64,000 nt of DNA from Weissella paramesenteroides ATCC 33313 (lineage in GTDB: Bacteria; Bacillota; Bacilli; Lactobacillales; Lactobacillaceae). This document shows positions 43,194-52,875 of this stretch, in pieces; the first letter of the stretch is position 1; every line of letters begins with the position of its first letter. The notes under the pieces were generated by a model. It was not told the DNA's origin, ran no database searches, and worked only from the letters and a program-made list of their open reading frames with translations. The translations under genes and the position numbers were made by a program. The stretch covers positions 385,167 to 449,166 of the forward strand of contig NZ_GG697129.1 in the NCBI RefSeq assembly GCF_000160575.1, given 5' to 3'.

Positions 43194-44138
43194 TTAACGG
43201 CGCCTTTTTCTGCGGCGATATCTACTTGTGATTTTTTTGAAATTAAACGCTGGCCGTCGTCTAGCTGCAGGCCGCTTAGCAGCTATTGGTATAGGTTCTT
43301 TAGGGTTAAGACTAGTGGCGAAAAGTCCTTCTAACCAGGCAATCAAAATCTGTCCAATCACCATGATTGTCCCAATTAAATTTAAATAGACAATTAGCAC
43401 AAGCAACGACCCTAACGATTGATAAAAACCAACATTTTTTACAGTGAACTTAGCATACCACCCAAATGAGTAGTTTAAAATAATCATCAAAATCACTTCA
43501 ACACCAGATCCAATAATCAAAGGTTTTAAAGCGATGCGTTTCGCTGGTAAAGCTGCATTGAAGACGCACATCATAACCCAAAGTCCTGCTAAAGTAATGA
43601 TCCAACGTTGCTTAGTAATAAATTCTAGCCAACCGATACCTGGGATTGCTGCAATAATTGCTGGCAAAATCGCACTAACAAGCATTACCACAACCGCTGA
43701 TATCAAAATAACCATCAACCACAGAAAACTAAAAACACGAGTCAATAAGCCACTAACCCGTTCAGGCACATCATATACAGCATTAAATGATTTACGAATA
43801 ATTGCTAATACTGAACTGGCTGCCCAAATTGTTGTCAAAATTGAAAATGACAGAATTCCCACGCCACCTTTTAATACCGATTGAATAATCGGCGCTAAAA
43901 TTGACATAATATTGCTAGGAAGTTGCTCTGAAAGTAGTGTAATCAATTCACTTGCATTCATGCCCGCTAAACTAGCAACTGCCCCAACACTCATCAAAAT
44001 GGGAACCATTGATAACAAGGCATAATAAGTAATTGTTGGCCCAACCATTTTCAGATTTCCCCGTTTAAAAAAGATTTGTAGTTGGTCAATCTGAAATTTT
44101 TTTGTCAGGCGGTGAACATCAACAAGAATTTGTCGCAT
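43194..44138 (-). CDS. YihY/BrkB-family membrane protein
   Basis: This 314-residue protein with six predicted segments belongs to the YihY/virulence factor BrkB family (formerly mis-called RNase BN). Family motifs GPTITYYALLSMVPILMSVG near residue 37 and the SSFYDIPERVSG-like AVYDVPERVSGLLTR near residue 125 are visible. The C-terminus is very basic. GGAGG precedes the ATG at 44138; the longer reading to 44198 is rejected. Its function is not established. Confidence 0.82.
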   Translation of the reverse strand: MRQILVDVHRLTKKFQIDQLQIFFKRGNLKMVGPTITYYALLSMVPILMSVGAVASLAGMNASELITLLSEQLPSNIMSILAPIIQSVLKGGVGILSFSILTTIWAASSVLAIIRKSFNAVYDVPERVSGLLTRVFSFLWLMVILISAVVVMLVSAILPAIIAAIPGIGWLEFITKQRWIITLAGLWVMMCVFNAALPAKRIALKPLIIGSGVEVILMIILNYSFGWYAKFTVKNVGFYQSLGSLLVLIVYLNLIGTIMVIGQILIAWLEGLFATSLNPKEPIPIAAKRPAARRRPAFNFKKITSRYRRRKRRR

Positions 44139-44240
44139 GCGTACTTCCTCCTTCACGAAATCTATATCCAGTATCGCAATGTTTGATGTAGATAGCAAAT
44201 ACTAGGTCATTATATTTTTATGCTATTTGCCACAAAATAA

Positions 44241-44283
44241 AAACTGATAACAAATCCATATAAAGATTTATCATCAGTTTAAA
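44241..44283 (-). terminator. Terminator after the SDR gene
   Basis: AAACTGAT and TTATCA type arms (AAACTGATGATAAATC with GATTTGTTATCAGTTT) make a long stem, followed by TTTATTTTG on the minus strand. Confidence 0.6.
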
Positions 44284-44303
44284 AGTTAATTATTTTTAGT
44301 TAA

Positions 44304-45444
<1,141 letters not shown>

Positions 45445-45639
45445 TCAGTTGGTTTCTCTTTTTATTTGAAAATAAACTTGCACCTCTAAATAAATAACAA
45501 TGGCTAATGAAATGTATGTTTGTAGAGTTTCTTCCAACACAAAATTATTGCTTTTTATTAACTCACCTACTTGAACACCCATAATCAGTAACAATAAATG
45601 TAAGGGCAACAATCGTCGATATTTTTTTGAAAACAGCAT
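45445..45639 (-). CDS. Small membrane protein in the LytTR locus
   Basis: The protein has 64 residues with two hydrophobic segments (LLPLHLLLLIMGVQVGELI and TYISLAIVIYLEVQVYF) and a basic N-terminus. A LytTR-type double repeat lies upstream at the usual distance from a -10 element. The only strong ribosome-binding site (AGGAGG, 45685-45690) is about 45 bases ahead of the ATG, with a perfect hairpin between. The frame stays open back to that site without an ATG, GTG or TTG. The true start could lie upstream at an unusual codon. Two-segment small proteins next to LytTR regulators include immunity and peptide-processing proteins, but none is recognised. Confidence 0.6.
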   Translation of the reverse strand: MLFSKKYRRLLPLHLLLLIMGVQVGELIKSNNFVLEETLQTYISLAIVIYLEVQVYFQIKRETN

Positions 45640-45649
45640 GACAATTTTT

Positions 45650-45678
45650 AATATATCAAAAAACGACTGATATATTAG
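45650..45678 (-). promoter_or_regulatory. Hairpin between ribosome-binding site and ATG
   Basis: TAATATATCA and TGATATATTA form a perfect 10-pair stem around nine bases. AGGAGG lies upstream at 45685-45690 and the ATG downstream at 45637-45639. Confidence 0.5.
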
Positions 45679-45738
45679 TACTCACCTCCTTTTCTATAAA
45701 TAATGGTACACATCATTTGAATAATTAGATGAACTATA

Positions 45739-45769
45739 ATTGAACGTTGTATTTTTTGTATTGACCGTT
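45739..45769 (-). promoter_or_regulatory. LytTR-type direct repeat, site A
   Basis: On the minus strand AACGGTCAAT (45760-45769) and AACGTTCAAT (45739-45748) are spaced by 11 bases, a 21-bp period. The -10-like TATTTA is about 36-40 bases further on. It overlaps the end of the regulator gene. Confidence 0.7.
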
Positions 45770-46538
45770 AATTTAGATTATTTGTTTGTTGCCAAATCTT
45801 CTTGAAATTTTGTTTTTTTCGAACAGATAACGGACACCATATTTGATTTTCGGTATCAAAATAGACACGATTCAAACGAATATCAAAATAATTAACTGAC
45901 ATTAAATTAATAACAAATCCTTTATGCGATCGAAATAAATTTTTGTGGCGTTTCTCGATACTCGATAATGAATCGTTAATCTCAACAATGATATTTTTTG
46001 CGTAGAGTACAACTCGATTCACATGATTAGGCTTAGATGCAATATAAAGCACTTCTGACATTGGAATATCATAGTAGCGTGCCTGCAACTTATAAACAAA
46101 TTTTTCTGGATTATTCTTCATATGACTGACAACTAACTCAAGAGCAACATTAATATCCTGTCGAATAGCCTCCTCAATAGCATCAACAGACTTAATTTTT
46201 GAAATACAGTCTAAAGGTACCAATCGTTGTTCTAAAATTAATGTTGATAAATTGTCCTTTTCAGTTATAAAAACAAGATGAGCTAATGGTAAACAATGCC
46301 TAATATATTTTCCTAATTCAACGATACTGTGATCATTTTCCAGTGATTCAACATCTAAAAAAAACAAAATATTTTGATCAGTACATGCTTGTACAAAGTT
46401 TTTGATTTCTTGAGCATCCGTCGTCACAAGCTTAATGTTGGTATCTAATTCTTCAAATTCTGTATATCGCTTAATAAAATTAGATATCCCAGTTAATTGA
46501 TGATGCTGATCTTCTAATATTATTATTTTTAGCACCAC
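45768..46538 (-). CDS. AgrA/ComE-type response regulator (LytTR)
   Basis: This 256-residue regulator has a receiver domain with a phospho-acceptor context FFLDVESL (Asp62) and a C-terminal LytTR DNA-binding domain (residues about 145-250). FRSHKGFVINL corresponds to the conserved LytTR strand. No histidine kinase lies next to it, so it is an orphan in this window. Its own upstream region (46.8 kb) has the same class of double repeat as the gene after it, which suggests autoregulation. Peptide quorum sensing is the usual setting of this family. Confidence 0.88.
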   Translation of the reverse strand: MVLKIIILEDQHHQLTGISNFIKRYTEFEELDTNIKLVTTDAQEIKNFVQACTDQNILFFLDVESLENDHSIVELGKYIRHCLPLAHLVFITEKDNLSTLILEQRLVPLDCISKIKSVDAIEEAIRQDINVALELVVSHMKNNPEKFVYKLQARYYDIPMSEVLYIASKPNHVNRVVLYAKNIIVEINDSLSSIEKRHKNLFRSHKGFVINLMSVNYFDIRLNRVYFDTENQIWCPLSVRKKQNFKKIWQQTNNLN

Positions 46539-46622
46539 AGGACCTCCATCTAATTACTTTGTTTAAAATATAATTTCTAATTAAACTTATTTTTTAGGTA
46601 TGTATACCGCTTATCTATCCTC

Positions 46623-46781
46623 TCAACTTCTATCCGTAGAAAGAGAGAATTTCACTAAATTTCTAGCTACATAAAAAGACTTCTTTAAGGGAAAAAAGTC
46701 CAATACAAATAATTTCAATTCTGAATGAAAGAGTTTTTTAGTTTTATGTAGCCGTGATTTTTTATAATCATGACAAAACAA
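46623..46781 (-). CDS. Candidate short ORF(s) upstream of the response regulator
   Basis: A strong AAGGAGG lies at 46785-46791. A 52-codon frame opens at TTG (46781) four bases after it, basic and aromatic in composition. A second 18-codon ATG frame (46715-46771) overlaps it. Neither resembles a known pheromone or bacteriocin leader, and there is no double-glycine site. I rate them as possible peptide genes of the LytTR promoter at 46.85 kb. Confidence 0.35.
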   Translation of the reverse strand: MFCHDYKKSRLHKTKKLFHSELKLFVLDFFPLKKSFYVARNLVKFSLSTDRS

Positions 46782-46837
46782 CCGACCTCCTTCCTACATA
46801 TATCCTAAAACGCTTTAATCGCATCGTTTAAAAAAAT

Positions 46838-46869
46838 ATTAACCGTTCGTTTTTTATTATTTAACGTTA
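46838..46869 (-). promoter_or_regulatory. LytTR-type direct repeat, site B
   Basis: On the minus strand AACGTTAAAT (near 46859-46868) and AACGGTTAAT (46838-46847) have a 21-bp period. A -10-like GATATAT follows about 38 bases after the second repeat. It matches site A in spacing and sequence. Confidence 0.7.
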
Positions 46870-46871
46870 AA

Positions 46872-46905
46872 AAAGCAGATCACCCTTAGAAGAGTCATCT
46901 GCTTT
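46872..46905. terminator. Terminator between parS-like site and LytTR locus
   Basis: AAAGCAGAT pairs with ATCTGCTTT, with extra pairs inside. T-runs lie on both sides. Confidence 0.65.
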
Positions 46906-46914
46906 ATTGTGAAA

Positions 46915-46930
46915 TGTTCCACGTGGAACA
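46915..46930. other. parS-like ParB-binding site
   Basis: TGTTCCACGTGGAACA is a perfect 16-base palindrome that fits TGTTNCACGTGNAACA, the parS consensus of chromosome partitioning (Spo0J/ParB). It lies right after the stop codon of the 71-residue protein. parS sites cluster near the replication origin, so this window may be origin-proximal. Confidence 0.75.
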
Positions 46931-47146
46931 TTATTTATTTTTTTCAGATTTATTATCCTTAACGTAATTCCAAAAACTACCAATTGCTGAAACTAAATCA
47001 AATCCTGGCAAGATAAGAATATATAGCCACAATGAAAATGTATCAGTTGGCTTAAAAATTACGTACCACAAAATATCAATCATTAATTGCATAAACAATT
47101 GCTGTGGCGTTGCTCGAAAAAAAGTTTTACCAAAAGCGCCTATCAT
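46931..47146 (-). CDS. Small membrane protein downstream of a hydrolase
   Basis: This 71-residue protein has a hydrophobic central stretch (LMIDILWYVIF and SLWLYILILPGFDLV) and a charged Lys-rich end. TTGAGG precedes the ATG, and the gene follows the hydrolase stop by 14 bases. No family is recognised. Its stop codon abuts the parS-like site. Confidence 0.6.
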   Translation of the reverse strand: MIGAFGKTFFRATPQQLFMQLMIDILWYVIFKPTDTFSLWLYILILPGFDLVSAIGSFWNYVKDNKSEKNK

Positions 47147-47160
47147 TTTATAACCTCAAT

Positions 47161-48054
47161 TTATAGCCATTTTTTTAAAAAATTAGCCTTAATTTCTGTG
47201 TTCTCAGGCGTCATATACGCATCCGGTCCATGACCTGTGCCATCAACAATATGGATTTCTGCTCGATCATCGCTAACGACCTTACGAGCAGCGGTTATCA
47301 TATTTACCGTCTGTTGATATGGTACAACAAAATCCGCCGTCCCCGCAAATGCTAGTATCGGTGGCATTGCTGGATTAAAATAAGTGACTGGATTGTATTC
47401 TTCAACTTTATCTGGCACGTCTTTTGGGGCTTGTTGCTTAAACATTTGGCCTTCAAAAGACTCTGCCGTTCCGGTCTCTGGGTATTTAGGTATCACACCA
47501 CTTTCCTCAAATTGATCTAAAAATTTATCAAATTCATAAGGGCCATATAAGGCAATAATTGCGTTTACCTTTTCAGATTGATCAGCAGCATCCCCAAAGT
47601 CATGGTTTGACATGGCATTTACCGAGGCTGTAACACCAGACAATAATGCTAGATGGGCTCCTGAAGATTCTCCCATTAAAGCAACATGATTCATATCTAA
47701 TTGATACTCGCCAGCATGTGCCCGCAAGAAGCGAATAGCAGCTTTAACCTCGTAAATCTGCGTAGGAAAATCTGCATCCTGAATCCAGGTATACGAAACA
47801 CTAGCAACTGCATAACCCTGATCCAACAATCGCAATGCTGGTTCCAATTTATGTGAACTCTTGTCACCAAAAATCAACCCACCACCAAAGACGTCCACAA
47901 TCACTGGAAATGGTCCCTGACCTTCATTTGGTAAATAAATATCTAAGTCATGACGTTCACCAGCCATGTAAGGCACATCTTGCCATTGTTGTTTAATATA
48001 ATCTGTTTTTGCGACCGTGCGTTGATAATCACGATCGATGAATCTCTCTGCCAT
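47161..48054 (-). CDS. Alpha/beta hydrolase (esterase, BD-FAE-like)
   Basis: This 297-residue hydrolase has the oxyanion region VDVFGGGLIFGD, the nucleophile elbow GESSGAH near residue 145, and C-terminal DGTGHGPDA. The HGG motif is replaced by FGGG, a feature of some carboxylesterase groups. The ATG at 48054 follows AGGGGG. No signal peptide is present. The substrate is unknown. Confidence 0.8.
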   Translation of the reverse strand: MAERFIDRDYQRTVAKTDYIKQQWQDVPYMAGERHDLDIYLPNEGQGPFPVIVDVFGGGLIFGDKSSHKLEPALRLLDQGYAVASVSYTWIQDADFPTQIYEVKAAIRFLRAHAGEYQLDMNHVALMGESSGAHLALLSGVTASVNAMSNHDFGDAADQSEKVNAIIALYGPYEFDKFLDQFEESGVIPKYPETGTAESFEGQMFKQQAPKDVPDKVEEYNPVTYFNPAMPPILAFAGTADFVVPYQQTVNMITAARKVVSDDRAEIHIVDGTGHGPDAYMTPENTEIKANFLKKWL

Positions 48055-48120
48055 ATTAACCCCCTTTAAAACTATAGACAAAAAGGATAATTGCCTACAC
48101 AACTATCCTTTCATCATACA

Positions 48121-49470
48121 CTACTTTTTACTCTTTATTCGCAAACTTATGATAATCATTATGACAAACCAGACAAGTGCCAAAACCGTTGTTGGCATTG
48201 TTTCTGGCGTGAATAACAAAATCAAGAAGATACCAATTAAGAACGCAATCGTTAAATAATTTGTCACCGGTGCACCAGGCATTTTAAACAATTGCTGGCC
48301 ATTTTTGAAATCTGCTGTTCTACGATATTTCACATGCGCGAACACTAATACAGCGTACATTACAACAAAGGCTGCTGATGCAATTGACGTTACCAAATCA
48401 AAGGCATTTTTTGGGAAGAAGAAGTTTAACACCACTGCTAATGCAATTAATGCTGTTGAAATATTAATGGCATTAAATGGAATATAACGTCTGTTTAACT
48501 TACCAGCGTAACCCTTACCTTCTGATAATGAGAATAACATGCGACCAGTCGTAAAAATGGCACTATTCAATGATGATGCTGCTGCAGTCAAGACAACGAA
48601 ATTTATAATTCCGGCTGCTCCAGTCACACCAATCCCAGAAAATACCTGAACGAATGGTGACTTGCCTGCACTGTAGTTTGTCCATGGTTGAATACACATA
48701 ATTGCTATCAACGCACCAACATAGAAAATCAAGATACGTACAATAATGGAATTAATTGCTTTTGGAATATTTTTATAAGGATCTTGGGCTTCTGCAGCCG
48801 TCATACCCACAAACTCAATTCCTAAGAAAGCAAAGAATACCATTTGGAATGCTGACAATAGGTGACGACCACCGTGAGCTACAAAACCATGTTGCCATAA
48901 GTTACTGATCGTCGTGACACCTGATGACGTCTTTGTATGCAAGACCATCATAATCACACCAGTGGCAATCATTGCTAGTATGGCAATGATTTTGATCATC
49001 GAGAACCAAAACTCTGTCTCACCAAAAGCAGCAACCGCAATAATATTAATACCATATAAAATAGCTAAGAAACATAATTCCCATATCCAAATAGGTATAT
49101 TAGGGAACCAGAAACTCATATAATTTCCAACGGCTGTTAATTCTGCCATCGCAATGGTGATCCAGCCAATCCAATATGTCCAACCGATAATGAATCCTGC
49201 TTTAGGTCCAACGTATTTTTCAATAAAACCTACAAAAGTTGCCCGGTTTGGATCAGTTAGCAATAATTCACCCAATGCCCGCATCATCCAAAACATAAAT
49301 AAGCCAACAATAATATAAACTAGTAAAATAGCTGGCCCTGCGGCACTGATGGATCGACCTGCTCCTAAGAACAGTCCGGTACCAATTGTTCCTCCTAAGG
49401 CAATCATCTCAACATGACGGCCAGTTAAACCTCTTTCAAGTTTCTGCGGGGAACCTTTTTGTTGTGACAT
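48121..49470 (-). CDS. AAT-family amino-acid permease
   Basis: This 449-residue permease begins RHVEMIALGGTIGTGLFLGAG after a short cytosolic tail, the AAT-family signature. TM1 is followed by GPAILLVYIIVGLF, and the family LRALGEL motif (MMRALGELLLTD) lies near residue 65. The ATG at 49470 has AAGGAAG. Unlike the permeases at 6.9, 19.5 and 34.3 kb, I find no leader ORF or terminator upstream. The promoter TTGAAA/TAATAT (minus, near 49.55 kb) is plausible. Confidence 0.85.
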   Translation of the reverse strand: MSQQKGSPQKLERGLTGRHVEMIALGGTIGTGLFLGAGRSISAAGPAILLVYIIVGLFMFWMMRALGELLLTDPNRATFVGFIEKYVGPKAGFIIGWTYWIGWITIAMAELTAVGNYMSFWFPNIPIWIWELCFLAILYGINIIAVAAFGETEFWFSMIKIIAILAMIATGVIMMVLHTKTSSGVTTISNLWQHGFVAHGGRHLLSAFQMVFFAFLGIEFVGMTAAEAQDPYKNIPKAINSIIVRILIFYVGALIAIMCIQPWTNYSAGKSPFVQVFSGIGVTGAAGIINFVVLTAAASSLNSAIFTTGRMLFSLSEGKGYAGKLNRRYIPFNAINISTALIALAVVLNFFFPKNAFDLVTSIASAAFVVMYAVLVFAHVKYRRTADFKNGQQLFKMPGAPVTNYLTIAFLIGIFLILLFTPETMPTTVLALVWFVIMIIISLRIKSKK

Positions 49471-49642
49471 TTTCACACTTCCTTTTTTATTAAATAATCC
49501 ATACTTCTCTGCTGAATCTCACACAGACATATTAACTAGTATATAAGAATTTTCAAATTTTTCAAAACCAGAATTAAATTTATCTTTAATTATTTCGAAA
49601 AAAATAAGCGCTCATGATGTAAATAATTACTATACAGTAAAA

Positions 49643-49682
49643 GGATCCTCATCTACCAATTTGGATTGGTAGATGAGGATCC
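49643..49682 (-). terminator. Perfect 18-bp inverted repeat terminator
   Basis: Arms of 18 bases at 49643-49660 and 49665-49682 are exact complements with loop TTGG. TTTT follows on the minus strand. It ends the gene at 49.7 kb. Confidence 0.85.
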
Positions 49683-49696
49683 TTGAACATTCTTAA

Positions 49697-50113
49697 TTAA
49701 TAATTAGGACCCGGAAAATCATCTGGCGTTTGTGATTGTAGTCTCTGTAATAAACGACGCAAAATCCCTTTTTCTAGCATTGCGGCCCATAGACCTTCTA
49801 AGCGAACCTCACCATGGATCACAACGGATGTTACTGCACGTAATTCACGAAAATCATGGCTGGTCCGGGCAATTAAATCAACATTTTCTTCTAATAATTG
49901 ATCGTGCTCTTTCTGATGTAAGGTACGATCAAAATTCTGATCATAAAAGTCGGACCACTCAAAAGCTTGTGCTAAAGATACCATCCGCTTATCGTAATTT
50001 GGATATGTTGTCATATGATCACCAGCTACCCAATCGACTGATACATTCTCAGCTTCGGCTAGATACTTATCCCATTTTTCAAAATCAAATGGATGTTGTT
50101 TTCTCACTATCAA
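49697..50113 (-). CDS. Hypothetical protein, DUF6508-like
   Basis: This 138-residue protein has the C-terminal stretch RELRAVTSVVIHGEVRLEGLWAAMLEKGILRRLLQRLQ, similar to what I recall of the DUF6508 family, which has no known function. The first half is acidic and rich in aromatic residues. The start at 50113 is the only good one. The hit is by memory, so the family name is tentative. Confidence 0.55.
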   Translation of the reverse strand: MIVRKQHPFDFEKWDKYLAEAENVSVDWVAGDHMTTYPNYDKRMVSLAQAFEWSDFYDQNFDRTLHQKEHDQLLEENVDLIARTSHDFRELRAVTSVVIHGEVRLEGLWAAMLEKGILRRLLQRLQSQTPDDFPGPNY

Positions 50114-50164
50114 AATCCTCCAAGTTGTTTAATAACTAACTGTCATTATATCACTTATTTAAAG

Positions 50165-51610
50165 TTAGTAAATATCCAACTCTGGAAACAATTCATTCAA
50201 ATCTGTTGGTTCTGTCACGACTTCTGCATGGTTGTCAAACTGCAACAACACCCGGTTTGAATCATATTGTCGTACCCGTACCCCAGCTACAATCGCATCA
50301 CGAATCACTTGAGCAAGCGGTCCTTTACCAAAATAGGTCTCGAATAGTTCTTTTTCATGTGTTTTAAAATAATCAGTTCGTTCGTTACCGAGCTTTGTTG
50401 CCCATAATTGCATTTCAGTCGTATCAGATGCCACCGCAATCATTTTAGCAGCTGGTGTTTTAGACGGCGTTAACACACGGTCAGTAATTAATGATAAGCC
50501 GTCATTAAATCGCATCCCAAAATGATCGGCTAATTGCGAAATATCTTGCATGATCGCTAATGCATCTTGTTTATTGATCAAAGTTTCCGTCGGTTGCTGT
50601 AGCGAAATCCTATTTGATAAATCTTCATTATGTTGTAATGCACTTTCGGTTAATTCGTCATCTTTTACCAAAAAGTAAATCAATAACAAATGAATTAAGT
50701 TTAAATCATTCTCGGAAATACCAGCAATATCAAATGGATCAGTGTCCAAAATACGAATTTCTAAATATTCGATCTCACTTTCATCATCAATTTTTCGCTT
50801 GAATCGGACTGGTCCGTATATCTCATGCTCAGAAAATAGCTTTCCTTGTGATACCAACTGTTCGATCTGTTGTTGATGATTGGCATAATCGCTGTCGTAT
50901 GTTAGTTCTTCACCCTTATCATTGACGAAACCATATTCACTTGTGCGTAATGAACGCACCGGTTTGGTAAATTGTGGTGTTCTGGAATCCGAATCATTTA
51001 AATTAAATGGTGTTGCACCAAATAAATAATTGAATAACCAACGGTGCGCAACAATTTGACGAGCAATATGGAAATAAACATCATTTTTAAACGCTTTAAA
51101 ATTTGTACGGTCACTAGCATCAAATAAATGCTGCAAAAATTCATCCGACAATGAATAGTTAAGGTGTAATCCTGTCATAATTTCATGGGTCGAACCATAT
51201 TTGTGCTGTAACCAATCTCGATAATCTTGTACCCAGGTTCTCTCAAAAGTTTCGTCTAACCATTGCAGATCATCCTTTTTTAGTTCCGGTGGCATACTTA
51301 GTGGCCATACTGCCTCATCATCTTCCATATGACTACGTAAGACCCATTGCAATTGCAATAAACGATCACGAGCTTCTTCAAATGAACCAACGGCTTCTGT
51401 AACTAATTCCGCTTGTGTCTCACTATAATCAGTCTGCAGATAAGGATGAATACGTCTTGATCCCAACTTTGTTGAATGACTAGCTCGACTCAATCGTCCT
51501 TTACGAGTAACCCGGTGCGTCTCAAGTTCAATACCGAATTTACCGTTAAGGAGTTCCGCATACAAATTATTTTCTTCTACTAGTTTTCCTAAATTTAAAT
51601 TAGCTCCCAT
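50165..51610 (-). CDS. gshA: Glutamate-cysteine ligase (GshA), monofunctional
   Basis: This 481-residue enzyme joins glutamate and cysteine to gamma-glutamylcysteine. It resembles the N-terminal ligase of the two-domain GshF (GshAB) of streptococci: KFGIELETHRVTRKGRLS and HPYLQTDYSETQAELVT at the start, and YLEIRILDTDPFDIAGI near residue 290. No ATP-grasp glutathione-synthetase domain is fused and none is nearby, so gamma-glutamylcysteine may be the product used. GAGAGG precedes the ATG. The cystine-type ABC transporter at 54.5 kb may supply its substrate. Confidence 0.88.
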   Translation of the reverse strand: MGANLNLGKLVEENNLYAELLNGKFGIELETHRVTRKGRLSRASHSTKLGSRRIHPYLQTDYSETQAELVTEAVGSFEEARDRLLQLQWVLRSHMEDDEAVWPLSMPPELKKDDLQWLDETFERTWVQDYRDWLQHKYGSTHEIMTGLHLNYSLSDEFLQHLFDASDRTNFKAFKNDVYFHIARQIVAHRWLFNYLFGATPFNLNDSDSRTPQFTKPVRSLRTSEYGFVNDKGEELTYDSDYANHQQQIEQLVSQGKLFSEHEIYGPVRFKRKIDDESEIEYLEIRILDTDPFDIAGISENDLNLIHLLLIYFLVKDDELTESALQHNEDLSNRISLQQPTETLINKQDALAIMQDISQLADHFGMRFNDGLSLITDRVLTPSKTPAAKMIAVASDTTEMQLWATKLGNERTDYFKTHEKELFETYFGKGPLAQVIRDAIVAGVRVRQYDSNRVLLQFDNHAEVVTEPTDLNELFPELDIY

Positions 51611-51650
51611 AAGTAACGCCTCTCAATTATCTGACTGCAGATAGATAAAA

Positions 51651-51686
51651 GGCCCGGTCCATGGTAATCTACCACACACCAGGGCC
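51651..51686 (-). terminator. Terminator upstream of gshA
   Basis: GGCCCTGGT-type and ACCGGGCC arms with an internal TGGTA/TACCA stem are followed by TTTTAT on the minus strand. It ends the AI-2E-family gene or acts as an attenuator for gshA. Confidence 0.6.
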
Positions 51687-51720
51687 ACATCTCGTTGTTT
51701 TCTTAGGAATATATGCTTAA

Positions 51721-52875
51721 TTAATTTGTTTCTTCCTCTATTTCCACTATAGCTGTTTTTGTCTCTACTTCTGGCATTTGTTGTAGCTGCCACAATTGCC
51801 AAGCATAAACAATAATGGTACGAATAACTGCATAAAATGGTACTGCCAAGATCATACCAGCAATCCCAGCTATATTACCAGCAGCTAATAACAGAACAAT
51901 GATTGTCAATGGATGAATATGCAGTGATGCTCCCATAACACGTGGATAAATCAGATTACTATCAATTTGTTGAACAATCAATACGACAGCAATCACCCAA
52001 ACAACCTGCCAAATTGAATCTGTTATCGCAACAAATAATGCTGGTACCAATCCAATATAAGGACCGACATAAGGAATCATATTAGTTATGCCGGCAAAGA
52101 CACCTAATAGTAAAGCATACTTTTGACCAATGACAAAGTACCCAACAGCTGTAAATACACCAACAAAAATCATTTCCACAACTTGACCACTAATATATTG
52201 CGCAAGTGTTTTGTTTAACCGTCCTAATATGTCAGAGATTCTTGAGCGTTGCCGTTCAGGAAATACCTTTTGAACGAATGGCGCTAATTTATGACCATCA
52301 TTTAACATATATATTGTCATGACAGGTACCGTTATTGCTGTTACTGTAAACCCTGTTAACTTCGCAATCACTGCACTCAAACTAGTTGCCATACCTGATA
52401 CAACAGTCTTGCCAATATTTTGTACCTCTTGTTGTAACTTATCCAAGTTAAAATCAATTCCATATTCCTTAGAGAAATTAATTTTACTAAGTTGATTACC
52501 CCAATGTTGAATGGTATCTACTAATACTGGAATATTTTTTATCAAACCAGAAATTTGATCAACTAACGCAGGTAATAATGTTAATACCAAGGCAACTAGA
52601 ATACCTAATAATAGCAACATAACAATCGTAATTGCCCAACCCCGACTAACATGCTTCACCTTGCCTAATGGAATCTTTTGTAGCGCTACCACTACTGGAT
52701 TTAGAATATAATACAAAAATCCTGAAATAATCAACGGTACAAAAACAGCGCCAATAAATTGACCAATCGGTTCTAGAATAAAGCGCAGTTGTGTCACAAT
52801 CAAAATTAATAACGCAATGGCCAATAATTCTAGTGTCCAAAATAATGTTTTTGATTGCTTTATGTGTTCTAACAC
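51721..52875 (-). CDS. AI-2E family (PerM/YueF-like) transporter
   Basis: This 384-residue membrane protein has about eight segments and the family motif around GITNMIPYVGPYIGLVPA near residue 277. The large soluble loop lies between segments 3 and 4. The family name comes from TqsA, but most members have other or unknown substrates, including sodium/proton exchange. The start is GTG at 52875 with GAGGG six bases ahead. No LuxS is present in the window. Confidence 0.82.
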   Translation of the reverse strand: MLEHIKQSKTLFWTLELLAIALLILIVTQLRFILEPIGQFIGAVFVPLIISGFLYYILNPVVVALQKIPLGKVKHVSRGWAITIVMLLLLGILVALVLTLLPALVDQISGLIKNIPVLVDTIQHWGNQLSKINFSKEYGIDFNLDKLQQEVQNIGKTVVSGMATSLSAVIAKLTGFTVTAITVPVMTIYMLNDGHKLAPFVQKVFPERQRSRISDILGRLNKTLAQYISGQVVEMIFVGVFTAVGYFVIGQKYALLLGVFAGITNMIPYVGPYIGLVPALFVAITDSIWQVVWVIAVVLIVQQIDSNLIYPRVMGASLHIHPLTIIVLLLAAGNIAGIAGMILAVPFYAVIRTIIVYAWQLWQLQQMPEVETKTAIVEIEEETN

